From NCBI RefSeq assembly GCF_000820185.1, contig NZ_CDCA01000036.1, forward strand, positions 248,786 to 312,785: a DNA stretch of 64,000 bases. The letters run 5' to 3'. This DNA is from Aeromonas tecta (GTDB lineage: Bacteria; Pseudomonadota; Gammaproteobacteria; Enterobacterales; Aeromonadaceae). The position numbers were made by a program, and so were the translations under genes. Below, one piece after another: positions 11,458-19,156 of the stretch (the stretch's first letter is position 1; the number at the start of each line of letters is the position of its first letter). The notes under the pieces are model-generated. The model worked only from the letters and a program-made list of their open reading frames with translations. It was not told where the DNA came from and made no database searches.

Positions 11458-11502
11458 CTTGTTACAGCCTCACGTCGTATCCCGGCGTGAGACTGTAACA
11501 AG
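11458..11502. repeat. Long inverted repeat upstream of dacA
   Basis: Two 17-base arms (11458-11474 and 11486-11502, CTTGTTACAGcCTCACG and its complement) have one mismatch and an 11-base loop. No T tract follows on either strand, so this is not a standard terminator. It could be a protein-binding dyad or a structured 3' end for the rlpA transcript. Confidence 0.6.
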
Positions 11503-11556
11503 AATGGATAAAAACCCACTCAGATCGCATGTCGGGCTATGACCGGCGAGCGCATC

Positions 11557-11565
11557 TGGTATAGT
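11557..11565 (+). promoter_or_regulatory. Extended -10 promoter for dacA
   Basis: TGGTATAGT is a TGn-extended -10 about 65 bases before the dacA ATG. No convincing -35 is seen. An 11-base tandem repeat, TTTTAACTTG, follows at about 11577-11598. Confidence 0.45.
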
Positions 11566-11630
11566 GAAGCCCGCTTTTTTTAACTTGTTTTAACTTGGGT
11601 ACTCCCCATCCAGGCACCAGGAATTTCAAG

Positions 11631-12821
11631 ATGTCCAAATTTGCCCGCTCCGTTATTCTGGCCTCCCTGTTAAGCGCCACCGCCCAGGCCAACCAGCCAG
11701 TTCCGACCCCGAACGCCGCCCCAGTGGTTGTTCCCGCCGCGCCGGAGATCTCCGCCAAGGCCCATATTCTGATCGATTACTACTCGGGTCAGGTGCTGGC
11801 CGAGCAGAACGCCGAAGAGCGTCTGCCGCCTGCCAGTCTGACCAAGATGATGACCTCCTACATCATCGGCCAGGAGCTGCTGAAGGGGAACATCAAGCGC
11901 ACCGACATGGTGACCATCAGCCAAAACGCCTGGTCCAAGAATTACACCGACTCCTCCAAGATGTTCATCGAAGTGGGCAAACAGGTCTCGGTCGATGATC
12001 TGAACAAGGGCATCATCATCCAGTCCGGCAACGACGCCTGCGTCGCCATGGCCGAATTCCTGGCGGGCAGCACCGACTCCTTCGCCGGCCTGATGAACGC
12101 CTGGTCCGCCAAGCTTGGCATGAACGACAGCCACTTCATGAACCCGCACGGCCTGGATGCCGAAGGCCACTACAGTACCGCCCACGACATGGCGCGTCTG
12201 GGTCAGGCGCTGATCCGCGACCTGCCGGAGGAGTACAAGATCTACTCCCAGAAGTCGTTCGTGTTCAACGGCATCACCCAGCACAACCGCAACCGTCTGC
12301 TGTGGGATCAGTCCCTGCAAGTGGATGGCATCAAGACCGGCCACGTCAGCCAGGTCGGCTATAACCTGGTCTCTTCCGCCACCAATAACGAAGGCATGCG
12401 CCTGATTGCCGTGGTGCTGGGTGCCAGCAGTGAAGGTTCCCGCGCCGCCGAGAGCAAGAAGCTGCTGACCTACGGTTTCCGTTTCTTCCAGAGCCTGACC
12501 CCCTACAAGGCCGGCACCGAGCTGGTCACCCAGAAGATCTGGATGGGCGACAAGTCTGAAGTGAAACTGGGCGTCGACAAAGATGTCTCCGTGCTGGTCA
12601 CCCGCGGTCAGGGCAACAACCTGAAAGCCGACTTCCAGCTCGAGAGCGAATTGAAGGCTCCGTTGGCCAAGGGCCAACGAGTCGGTACCGTGTTCCTGAA
12701 ACAAGGCGACAAGGAGATCAAGCAGGTTCCGCTGGTCGCCCTGGAAGAAGTGCAGGAAGGTGGTCTGATGAGCCGCCTGTGGGATTACCTGGTGATGCTG
12801 GTCTCCAGCTGGTTCAAGTAA
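11631..12821 (+). CDS. dacA: D-alanyl-D-alanine carboxypeptidase (PBP5/6)
   Basis: This enzyme removes the terminal D-Ala from peptidoglycan pentapeptides at the periplasmic face. It has 396 residues from the ATG at 11631 (AGGAA upstream). A signal peptide ends near SATAQA. The active-site motifs are SLTK (Ser69, Lys72), SGN at 132-134 and KTG at 235-237. The C-terminal segment MSRLWDYLVMLVSSWFK is the amphipathic membrane anchor typical of PBP5/6. It lies between rlpA and ybeD, as in E. coli. Confidence 0.96.
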   Translation: MSKFARSVILASLLSATAQANQPVPTPNAAPVVVPAAPEISAKAHILIDYYSGQVLAEQNAEERLPPASLTKMMTSYIIGQELLKGNIKRTDMVTISQNAWSKNYTDSSKMFIEVGKQVSVDDLNKGIIIQSGNDACVAMAEFLAGSTDSFAGLMNAWSAKLGMNDSHFMNPHGLDAEGHYSTAHDMARLGQALIRDLPEEYKIYSQKSFVFNGITQHNRNRLLWDQSLQVDGIKTGHVSQVGYNLVSSATNNEGMRLIAVVLGASSEGSRAAESKKLLTYGFRFFQSLTPYKAGTELVTQKIWMGDKSEVKLGVDKDVSVLVTRGQGNNLKADFQLESELKAPLAKGQRVGTVFLKQGDKEIKQVPLVALEEVQEGGLMSRLWDYLVMLVSSWFK

Positions 12822-12850
12822 CCAGCCCCACAGCATAAAATAGTGATGAA

Positions 12851-12876
12851 AGAGCGGCGCCCCAGGGCGCCGCTCT
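12851..12876 (+). terminator. Strong hairpin after dacA
   Basis: A perfect 12-bp stem, AGAGCGGCGCCC paired with GGGCGCCGCTCT, lies 30 bases after the dacA stop. There is no T run (TCCAG follows), so it may be a weak terminator or an mRNA-protecting hairpin. A perfect TTGACA lies downstream at about 13012, with no good -10 at 17 bases. Confidence 0.5.
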
Positions 12877-13089
12877 CCAGTCTCGCGCTCGGCGAGCGAA
12901 TACCCCTGCAAACTGCAGGTTCCGCCGAGGGTCTATTTGTGGTAAAAAGCAGCATCTCCACGTCTTGTCGACCAGCCCGGGCCTTGATCCCGGCGTGGGC
13001 CGTGCCCATATTGACATGTACTGGCGGTCCGATGGGCCAAGCAAGATTAAAGATGAAGTCGTCTCGTGACGACGCCAAAAGGTGAGTAA

Positions 13090-13353
13090 ATGAATACCAA
13101 GTTTGATGAACTGCTGGAGTTCCCCTGCAAATTCCCGTTCAAGGTCCTGGGTATCGCCGATCCAGCCCTGCCGGATCAGGTGGTTGAAGTGCTGCAGCAG
13201 CACGCTCCCGGCACTTACAGTCCGGTGGTCCAACCCAGCTCCAAGGGCAAGTATCACTCGGTGCGAGTGACGGTCACCGCCCAGAGCAAGGAACACATCG
13301 AAGCCATGTACACCGCACTTGGCAAGATTGAGCTGGTTCGCTACGTCCTGTAA
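13090..13353 (+). CDS. ybeD: DUF493 family protein YbeD
   Basis: This small cytoplasmic protein of 87 residues has an ACT-like fold. The central segment [21 protein letters not shown] and the C-terminus LVRYVL are typical of the family. The molecular role is not settled. Its fixed position between dacA and lipB suggests a link with lipoate metabolism or its regulation, but that is only inferred from context. Confidence 0.9.
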   Translation: MNTKFDELLEFPCKFPFKVLGIADPALPDQVVEVLQQHAPGTYSPVVQPSSKGKYHSVRVTVTAQSKEHIEAMYTALGKIELVRYVL

Positions 13354-13362
13354 GTCACCTCT

Positions 13363-13382
13363 CTCGCCCCGCCAGGGGCGAG
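13363..13382 (+). terminator. Hairpin between ybeD and lipB
   Basis: A perfect 8-bp stem, CTCGCCCC paired with GGGGCGAG, has a GCCA loop. It starts 10 bases after the ybeD stop and has no T tract, so it is probably an intercistronic hairpin. Confidence 0.35.
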
Positions 13383-13446
13383 TGACGTTGTGCACCCCGT
13401 TGTGCTGATCCACAGGGCCAACTCAAGCGCCTGTCAGTGAGGAACC

Positions 13447-14124
13447 ATGTCACTCCAGATCCCCGCCCAGCCACAGCTGTTGGTCAGACAGCTGGGCCGT
13501 CGCCCCTACCAGCCGGTATGGGATGAGATGAAGGCCTTCACCGACAGTCGCACCAGCGATACCCCGGACGAGTTCTGGGTGGTGGAGCACGATCCCGTCT
13601 ACACCCAGGGTCAGGCTGGCAAGGCCGAGCACCTGCTCGCCCCCGGCGACATCCCTGTGGTGCAGAGCGATCGCGGCGGCCAGGTGACCTATCATGGCCC
13701 CGGTCAGCTGGTGCTCTATGTGCTGGTGGATGTGCGCCGCAGCAAGCTGTCGGTGCGCGAACTGGTGACCTGCCTCGAGCGCGCCATCATCAATACCCTG
13801 GCCAAAAGCGACATCTCGGCCTATGCCAAGGCCGATGCCCCCGGCGTCTACGTGAAGAACGAGCTCGGCATGGAGGCCAAACTGGCCTCGCTGGGTTTGC
13901 GCATTCGCAAGGGCTGCTCGTTTCACGGCCTGGCACTGAACATCAACATGGACATGACCCCCTTCCTGCGCATCAATCCGTGCGGCTATGCGGGCATGGC
14001 CATGACCCAGACCAGCGCCCTGGGCGGCCCGCAGAGCGTGGCCGAGGCGCAAGCCATTCTGGTGGCCGAGCTGGCCAGCCTGATTGGCTATCAGACGATC
14101 ACGAGTACCGAAGATGCGGCATGA
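13447..14124 (+). CDS. lipB: Octanoyl-[ACP]:protein octanoyltransferase
   Basis: The enzyme moves the octanoyl group from acyl carrier protein to lipoyl domains, the first step of endogenous lipoate synthesis. It has 225 residues. The signature [12 protein letters not shown] is at 76-87. The catalytic pair is Lys145 (EAKLASLG) and Cys179 (NPCGYAGM), with the same 34-residue spacing as in E. coli. The stop overlaps the start of a small echo ORF that leads into lipA. Confidence 0.96.
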   Translation: MSLQIPAQPQLLVRQLGRRPYQPVWDEMKAFTDSRTSDTPDEFWVVEHDPVYTQGQAGKAEHLLAPGDIPVVQSDRGGQVTYHGPGQLVLYVLVDVRRSKLSVRELVTCLERAIINTLAKSDISAYAKADAPGVYVKNELGMEAKLASLGLRIRKGCSFHGLALNINMDMTPFLRINPCGYAGMAMTQTSALGGPQSVAEAQAILVAELASLIGYQTITSTEDAA

Positions 14125-14207
14125 GCGAGTCCATGCCGCGCGGCCATGAGGGCAATACCCTGATGGCCATCAATCAGACAATAACAAACACCGAGAGTGA
14201 ATCATGA
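14121..14207 (+). repeat. Chimeric echo ORF: lipA-like head, lipB-like tail (28 aa)
   Basis: This ORF starts in an ATGA overlap with the lipB stop and ends in an ATGA overlap with the lipA start. Its tail [15 protein letters not shown] compares with lipB's [14 protein letters not shown]; a 37-base core matches at 26 positions at an offset of 83, with silent changes at both Thr (ACG to ACA), Ile (ATC to ATA) and Glu (GAA to GAG). Its head MSES-MPRG resembles lipA's [10 protein letters not shown]. The lipB/lipA junction is thus present twice in tandem. Confidence 0.7.
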
Positions 14208-15169
14208 GCAAACCCGTTCGTATGGAGCCGGGCGTCAAGCTGCGCGATGGCGACAAGATGGCCCTGATCCCGGTGAAATTCATGCCGGATCCCAACGAGG
14301 AAGTGCTGCGCAAACCGGACTGGATGCGGATCAAGCTGCCGCCGTCGAGCCAGAAGATCGAGCACATCAAGAGCACCCTGCGCAAGAACAAGCTGCACTC
14401 GGTATGTGAAGAGGCCTCCTGCCCGAACCTGGCAGAATGCTTCAACCACGGCACCGCCACCTTCATGATCATGGGCGCCATCTGCACCCGTCGCTGCCCC
14501 TTCTGCGACGTGGCCCACGGCCGCCCGCTGGCGCTGGACCCCGACGAGCCGAAGAAGCTGGCGCTGACCATCAAGGAGATGGGGCTGAAATACGTGGTGA
14601 TCACCTCGGTGGATCGCGATGACCTGCGCGACGGCGGTGCCCAGCACTTCGCCGATTGCATCAAGCAGATCCGCGAGCACAGCCCGCAGACCCGCATCGA
14701 GATCCTGACCCCGGACTTCCGTGGCCGGATGGAGCAGGCGCTCGAGGTGTTCCGCGAGACCCCGCCGGATGTGTTCAACCACAACCTGGAAACCGCCCCG
14801 CGCATGTACCGGGTCGCCCGCCCGGGTGCCGACTACAAGTGGTCCCTCGAGCTGTTACGTCGCATCAAGGAGATGCACCCCCATGTACCGACCAAATCCG
14901 GTGTCATGATGGGTCTTGGCGAGACCAACGAGGAGATAGTGCAGGTGCTCACCGACTTGCGCGAGCACGGCGTCAACATGCTGACCCTGGGTCAATATCT
15001 GCAGCCGAGCCGCCACCACCTGCCGGTCAAGCGCTACGTGCCGCCCGCAGAGTTCGACGAGCTGAAGGATGTGGCCATGGGGCTGGGCTTCTCCCACGCC
15101 GCCTGCGGTCCCTTCGTGCGCTCCTCCTACCACGCGGATCTGCAAGCCAAGGGTGAAGAGGTCAAATAA
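14204..15169 (+). CDS. lipA: Lipoyl synthase
   Basis: This radical-SAM enzyme inserts two sulfurs into octanoyl-lipoyl domains. It has 321 residues, the same as E. coli. The auxiliary cluster cysteines are in [12 protein letters not shown] and the radical-SAM cluster in CTRRCPFC. The C-terminal [10 protein letters not shown] serine motif is present. The start lies inside the lipB/lipA echo unit, so its translation may be coupled to the 28-codon ORF that overlaps it. Confidence 0.97.
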   Translation: MSKPVRMEPGVKLRDGDKMALIPVKFMPDPNEEVLRKPDWMRIKLPPSSQKIEHIKSTLRKNKLHSVCEEASCPNLAECFNHGTATFMIMGAICTRRCPFCDVAHGRPLALDPDEPKKLALTIKEMGLKYVVITSVDRDDLRDGGAQHFADCIKQIREHSPQTRIEILTPDFRGRMEQALEVFRETPPDVFNHNLETAPRMYRVARPGADYKWSLELLRRIKEMHPHVPTKSGVMMGLGETNEEIVQVLTDLREHGVNMLTLGQYLQPSRHHLPVKRYVPPAEFDELKDVAMGLGFSHAACGPFVRSSYHADLQAKGEEVK

Positions 15170-15202
15170 CCTCACTCGCAAGAGCACCCTCAGCTTTCGC
15201 AA

Positions 15203-15230
15203 AAAGAGCGCCTCGGGGCGCTCTTTTTTT
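15203..15230 (+). terminator. Intrinsic terminator after lipA
   Basis: The stem AAAGAGCGCC pairs with the GGCGCTCTTT side and is followed by a run of seven T. This is a classic rho-independent terminator, 33 bases after the lipA stop. Confidence 0.85.
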
Positions 15231-15348
15231 ATGGATTCACGATCTGATTGCTTGCCACGCTCCTTGGCCCATGACGCCGCCACCGAGGCAGGCGTTTGCA
15301 CCGCCACCCGCCACGGGTTAACGTGACCACTCCTTGTCCCCTTGAGTG

Positions 15349-15870
15349 ATGATGCGCAGGATGCCGACTCCCACCGTTCGTTTGCTCCCCATGAGTGAGC
15401 AGCATTACCCCCTTTATTGTGCCTATTTCATAGAGGATTATGCGCAAGATCTCGCCAGCAACCATGGTTATGATCTGGCCTCCGCCCGCCACAAGGCAGA
15501 GCGGACGCTGCAGCAATCCCTGCCCCAGGGCGTCGCCACGCCACACCACCACCTGCTCTGCATCCTGCCGGGCGACGAGCCGCTCGCGGCAGAGCAGCAG
15601 CCCCTCGGTTATCTCTGGCACGCCAGCGACGCCGCCAACGGCGAGAGCTTCATCTATGACTTCTACCTGACCCCGAGCCAGCGTGGTCAGGGTCATGGCA
15701 AGGCCGCCATGAGGGTGCTGGAGCAACAGCTGCTGACGACGGGGATCACCCACATCAAGCTGAGGGTGGCCCACGACAACCCGCGGGCCTTGGCGCTCTA
15801 TCAGGAGCTGGGCTTTGTCATCACCGGCTACAACATGGCCAAGCAGCTGGGCCAACGGCCGCTCCGCTGA
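15349..15870 (+). CDS. GNAT family N-acetyltransferase
   Basis: A predicted acetyl-CoA-dependent acyltransferase of about 173 residues with unknown substrate. The acetyl-CoA loop is RGQGHGKAAM, preceded by the beta strand IYDFYLTPS, and the C-terminal motif is NPRALALYQELGF. The start is uncertain: ATGs at 15349, 15352 and 15361 and a GTG at 15346 are all in frame, and none has a clear ribosome site. It stands alone between the lipA terminator and the convergent nqrE-like gene. Confidence 0.8.
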   Translation: MMRRMPTPTVRLLPMSEQHYPLYCAYFIEDYAQDLASNHGYDLASARHKAERTLQQSLPQGVATPHHHLLCILPGDEPLAAEQQPLGYLWHASDAANGESFIYDFYLTPSQRGQGHGKAAMRVLEQQLLTTGITHIKLRVAHDNPRALALYQELGFVITGYNMAKQLGQRPLR

Positions 15871-15894
15871 CCGCCAGCCCAGGCTGCGCAAGGA

Positions 15895-16494
15895 TTAGAG
15901 CGACATGCCGGAGAAGGACATGAAGCCCAGCGACATCAGCCCGGCCACGATGAAGGTGATGCCAATCCCCCTCAGCCCCTCTGGCACATCCGAATATTTC
16001 ATCTTCTGGCGCAGACCGGCGATGGCGACGATGGCCAACAACCAGCCCAGACCGGAGCCCACCCCGTAGACCACGGATTCGATGAAGTCGTAATCGCGCT
16101 GGGCCATGAAGATGACCCCGCCGAAGATGGCGCAGTGCACCGTCAGCAGCGGCAGATAGATGCCCAGCGCGTGATAGAGCGCCGGGAAGTGCTTGTCGAG
16201 CACCATTTCCATCACCTGCACCAAGGCCGCCAGCACGCCGATGTAGATGATGAAGTCGAGGAAGCTCAAGTCAAAGTCCCCGAAGAAGGTGCTGTCCGGG
16301 CGCAAGATATGACGGTAGATCAAGTTGTTGAGGGGAATGGCGATGCTCATCACCACCAGCACCGTCATGCCGAGGCCAAAGGCGGTGTTGATGTTCTTGG
16401 ATACGGCCAAAAAGGTACACATGCCCAGAAAGAAGGCCAGGGCCAGGTTTTCGACAAAAATCGACTGGATAAACAGGTTTACATAATATTCCAT
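15895..16494 (-). CDS. nqrE: Solitary NqrE-type Na+-NQR subunit E paralogue
   Basis: NqrE is a membrane subunit of the sodium-pumping NADH:quinone reductase. The 199 residues form about six hydrophobic segments. The two cysteines that bind the intramembrane iron-sulfur cluster in the NqrD/NqrE pair are kept (Cys26 in FFLGMCTF, Cys121 in LTVHCAIF), and the C-terminus [13 protein letters not shown] is family-typical. It resembles NqrE more than RnfA. No other nqr or rnf gene is in the window, so this is probably a second, isolated copy of unknown role. Confidence 0.8.
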   Translation of the reverse strand: MEYYVNLFIQSIFVENLALAFFLGMCTFLAVSKNINTAFGLGMTVLVVMSIAIPLNNLIYRHILRPDSTFFGDFDLSFLDFIIYIGVLAALVQVMEMVLDKHFPALYHALGIYLPLLTVHCAIFGGVIFMAQRDYDFIESVVYGVGSGLGWLLAIVAIAGLRQKMKYSDVPEGLRGIGITFIVAGLMSLGFMSFSGMSL

Positions 16495-16660
16495 CGGGTC
16501 GGCTCACAGGTTACGCAGACAGACCCGTCCCGAGCGGTAAAGCGCAGTGGGGACGGGGTGACAACGCGCGGCGATGCACTCGGATGGCCGCCAGCCTCTT
16601 GCAATGGGCAGGGCTGCTGACTCGGATTAACGAGGAGACGGGTGCAGGTCGGACGCGCGC

Positions 16661-17104
16661 TTAACGGCAAGCCGGGCGCGAGTCACCGTGGCAGAAGCGA
16701 AATTGCAGATGGTGGCAACTCAACCGGTGGCGGTGAAGCTGACCAAAATAGGCAGGGATCTGCCTGAGATAGATGAGGGGCAGGAAGAACAGCAAGCCGC
16801 TGAGCAGACCGAGAATGTCGGTCTGAAACCAGGCCAGCAGCACCTGGTAGAAGTGGGGCTTGGCTTCGCCCTCCAACCGCCGCCCCTGCTCGAAGCTGAG
16901 CCGCCATTGACCACCCGGTGGCAGACCAATGCCATCGGCCAGCCTGCTGGCGGGCGAGACATGCAGTTGCATCGCCACCGACGACTCTGCAAAGGCGGGA
17001 TGAACGGATGCACTGATCCCTGCCGCAACAGAGGCGACAAGCCACAGGATGCAGGCGATGCCAAAAGACATCAACCCGATGCGTAACCGGCCAGGGGATG
17101 GCAA
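16661..17104 (-). CDS. Hypothetical membrane protein
   Basis: I do not recognise this protein. A TTG start at 17104 follows GAGGAA at good spacing on the minus strand; an ATG twelve codons in is the alternative. The 147 residues show two hydrophobic segments, about 10-36 (SFGIACILWLVASVAAG) and about 88-112 (LLAWFQTDILGLLSGLLFF), with a polar, probably periplasmic, region between them. It is followed by the nqrE paralogue on the same strand after 166 bases. Co-transcription is possible but no partner role is known. Confidence 0.5.
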   Translation of the reverse strand: MPSPGRLRIGLMSFGIACILWLVASVAAGISASVHPAFAESSVAMQLHVSPASRLADGIGLPPGGQWRLSFEQGRRLEGEAKPHFYQVLLAWFQTDILGLLSGLLFFLPLIYLRQIPAYFGQLHRHRLSCHHLQFRFCHGDSRPACR

Positions 17105-17256
17105 GGAGTCAGATTCCTCAGGAGGGAAACAGATAAAACGGGGTTGAATGTATCACAATCCCCCCCTTTATTGAATTTAGACAGCCCGTTATTAACCCGT
17201 TTCGATACGAAACACTGCCTTGCACCACCCTGTCAGCCGTTAATCACTCCATTGAA

Positions 17257-17280
17257 CCGGGGGAGTCATGACTCCCCCGG
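17257..17280. terminator. 24-base perfect palindrome, likely terminator
   Basis: CCGGGGGAGTCA and its exact complement abut with no spacer, 14 bases beyond the stop of the minus-strand acetyltransferase gene. On that strand TTCAATGG follows, which is a poor T tract. It is most likely the 3' end of that gene. Confidence 0.5.
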
Positions 17281-17293
17281 GCAGCGATTTCCC

Positions 17294-17797
17294 TCAGGCC
17301 TGATTGAAGGCAGGGTGGTAGCTCACCTCGCCACTGGCGCGGGTGGCACCGAAGGGCTGGGCCATGAAGTATTCAGCTGGCACGCCCGGCAGTCGCAGAT
17401 TGGCATCGGCGATAAACCCGAAGCGACCGTAGAAGCCGGGATCCCCCAGCACCACGCAGCCAGCAGCACCCGCCGCCTTGAGGGCGGCCAGCCCCGCCTC
17501 CATCAACCGGGAGCCCACTCCCTTGCCCTGCAGGGCGGGGGACACCGCAATGGGGCCCAGCCCGTACCAGCCCTCGCTCCCATCGCTGATGGTCACCGGC
17601 GAGAAGCAGAGGTGGCCGACGATGACTCCATCTTGCTCCGCCACCAGCGAATGGCGGAGGGCCCCCGCCTTGCGCAGGTCACGGATGATCAGCTGCTCGT
17701 TGTGATCGGTGTGGGGCGCCTCCAGGAAGGCGGCGATGGTCAGCGCCTCGATGGCGTCGCTGTCGGCATGGGTTTCGGGGCGAATAAGCATATTCAT
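17294..17797 (-). CDS. GNAT family N-acetyltransferase (YhbS-like)
   Basis: A predicted acetyltransferase of 167 residues. AGGAG lies 5 bases before the ATG at 17797. The beta4-alpha3 acetyl-CoA loop is LQGKGVGSRLM after IAVSPA, and the following VVLGDPGFYGRFGF is typical of the YhbS subgroup. The substrate is unknown. It lies 22 bases after the MerR-methyltransferase gene on the same strand, so the two may form an operon under the MerR-type promoter. Confidence 0.85.
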   Translation of the reverse strand: MNMLIRPETHADSDAIEALTIAAFLEAPHTDHNEQLIIRDLRKAGALRHSLVAEQDGVIVGHLCFSPVTISDGSEGWYGLGPIAVSPALQGKGVGSRLMEAGLAALKAAGAAGCVVLGDPGFYGRFGFIADANLRLPGVPAEYFMAQPFGATRASGEVSYHPAFNQA

Positions 17798-17819
17798 GTT
17801 GTCTCCTGTTGGTATCGAT

Positions 17820-19001
17820 TCAGGCTGCCCGCAGGCAGCACATCACATAGCCATAGTGGCCGAGATACTGGCGGTGGATGGCGAGCTCGCGGCTTAAGTC
17901 CCGCAAAGCCGCCGAGTCTCCCAGCTCACCTTCGAGGCGCGCCAGATTGCCCTCTATGGGGTCCAGATAGTTGTGCCACGCCCGCTCTGGCAGCAGGGTA
18001 TGGGAGAGACACTCATAACCCCTGGCCTTGATGGTTTCGAGCAAGGCATCCAGGGTCTGCATGCCGGGATACCCCTGCCACCAGAATGCCCTGGCCTCGG
18101 CCGGGGGCGCGTCGCTCAGCCACACCAGCTCGCTGACCATCAAGATGCCGTGGGGAGCACTCAACAAGGGCCGCCAGGCCGTCAGTGCCTCGGCAAAGCC
18201 CATCACGTAGGCGCTCCCCTCGGCCCAGATAAGATCGACCGGCGCAAGTTCCATGGGCAAGGCCGCCATGTTGGCGCACAGGGTGCTGACCTGCTCATAC
18301 CCCGCAGCCTTGGCCGAGCGCTCGACGGCGGCCAGCGCACTCTCATCGAGATCGATGGCCAGGATGGGGGCGTCGCATACCTGAGCCAACGCCAGGGTGG
18401 CGGCGCCACGTCCGCAGCCGATGTCGAGGATGCGGTTGGGGGTCATGGCGAGGGCCTCGAACTGCTGCTGGGTAAAGGCGCGATCCCCCGGCCCCCAGTG
18501 ACTCATGCCATCCAGCAACTGTTTGAAATCGCTGACATAGCGCTCGTGCTCGTTCATATCCTTACTGAGCCACTGCAGCTGATAGCGATCCTTTTCGCTA
18601 AAGCCCTGTCTCATCACCCAGTCGAAATAGGCTTGCGGTGCCTCGCGCTGCAACTGCAACTGCCAGTCCTTGAATGCATCACCTGACTCAGGGCTCATGC
18701 CCGCCAGATCCGCCAGCAGATCCCGCGCCCGCCGCATGCGGCTGATCTCAATGTCTAGCTCCTCCACTCGTGCCCGCAACTCGGCCTTGTCTATCTCGCC
18801 AGCCAGGCAGGCGAGACACTGTTTGAGGCTGAGGCCGCCGGCCTGCAGCGCCTGCACCATCTGCAGCCGCTGCAGATCGGCCTCGTCGTAGTGGCGATAG
18901 CCGTTGGCGGCCCGCACCCCTTCGATCACCCCCAGCTTCTCGTAATAGAGCAGGGTGGAGCGAGCGAGGCCGCAGCGACGGGCCAGTTCGGATATTTTCA
19001 T
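17820..19001 (-). CDS. MerR-type regulator fused to SAM methyltransferase
   Basis: This 393-residue protein has two parts. Residues 1-70 are a MerR winged-helix domain (MKISELARRCGLARSTLLYYEKLG), followed by a dimerisation helix to about 110. Residues from about 120 to the end form a class I methyltransferase with the SAM motif DIGCGRG at 193-199 and an acidic end of beta 2 (AIDLDE). Neither effector nor methyl acceptor can be predicted. I chose the ATG at 19001; a GTG at 19010 is possible. A MerR-type promoter lies just upstream. Confidence 0.8.
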   Translation of the reverse strand: MKISELARRCGLARSTLLYYEKLGVIEGVRAANGYRHYDEADLQRLQMVQALQAGGLSLKQCLACLAGEIDKAELRARVEELDIEISRMRRARDLLADLAGMSPESGDAFKDWQLQLQREAPQAYFDWVMRQGFSEKDRYQLQWLSKDMNEHERYVSDFKQLLDGMSHWGPGDRAFTQQQFEALAMTPNRILDIGCGRGAATLALAQVCDAPILAIDLDESALAAVERSAKAAGYEQVSTLCANMAALPMELAPVDLIWAEGSAYVMGFAEALTAWRPLLSAPHGILMVSELVWLSDAPPAEARAFWWQGYPGMQTLDALLETIKARGYECLSHTLLPERAWHNYLDPIEGNLARLEGELGDSAALRDLSRELAIHRQYLGHYGYVMCCLRAA

Positions 19002-19046
19002 GGCAACCACTCGTGGTGCGGGTCGTCAGTTGACCCGATGAAGGAG

Positions 19047-19077
19047 AGCTTAAACTGTAAAGCTATAGACAGGTCAA
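19047..19077 (-). promoter_or_regulatory. MerR-type promoter with 19-bp spacer
   Basis: On the minus strand, TTGACC (19077-19072) and TAAGCT (19052-19047) are separated by 19 bases instead of 17. A partial dyad (AGCTTTACAGTTTAAGCT) lies in and around the spacer. Over-long spacers with an internal dyad are the hallmark of MerR-family targets. The promoter points to the MerR fusion gene 46 bases downstream, so autoregulation is likely. Confidence 0.65.
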
Positions 19078-19100
19078 CTCTCCTCTTTGCATTTCCCCAT

Positions 19101-19128
19101 AACAAAACGGCCACCCGAGGGTGGCCGT
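19101..19128 (-). terminator. Intrinsic terminator after recJ
   Basis: A perfect 10-bp stem, ACGGCCACCC paired with GGGTGGCCGT, is followed on the minus strand by TTTTGTTATG. It lies 29 bases past the recJ stop and separates recJ from the MerR fusion gene. Confidence 0.8.
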
Positions 19129-19156
19129 TGGCTTGCGTGACGTTTAAAGAGCAGGA

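Noticed and set aside
13012-13050. Perfect TTGACA taken as a ybeD promoter
   Set aside because: No -10 hexamer is found at 16-18 bases, so only a -35-like sequence can be stated.
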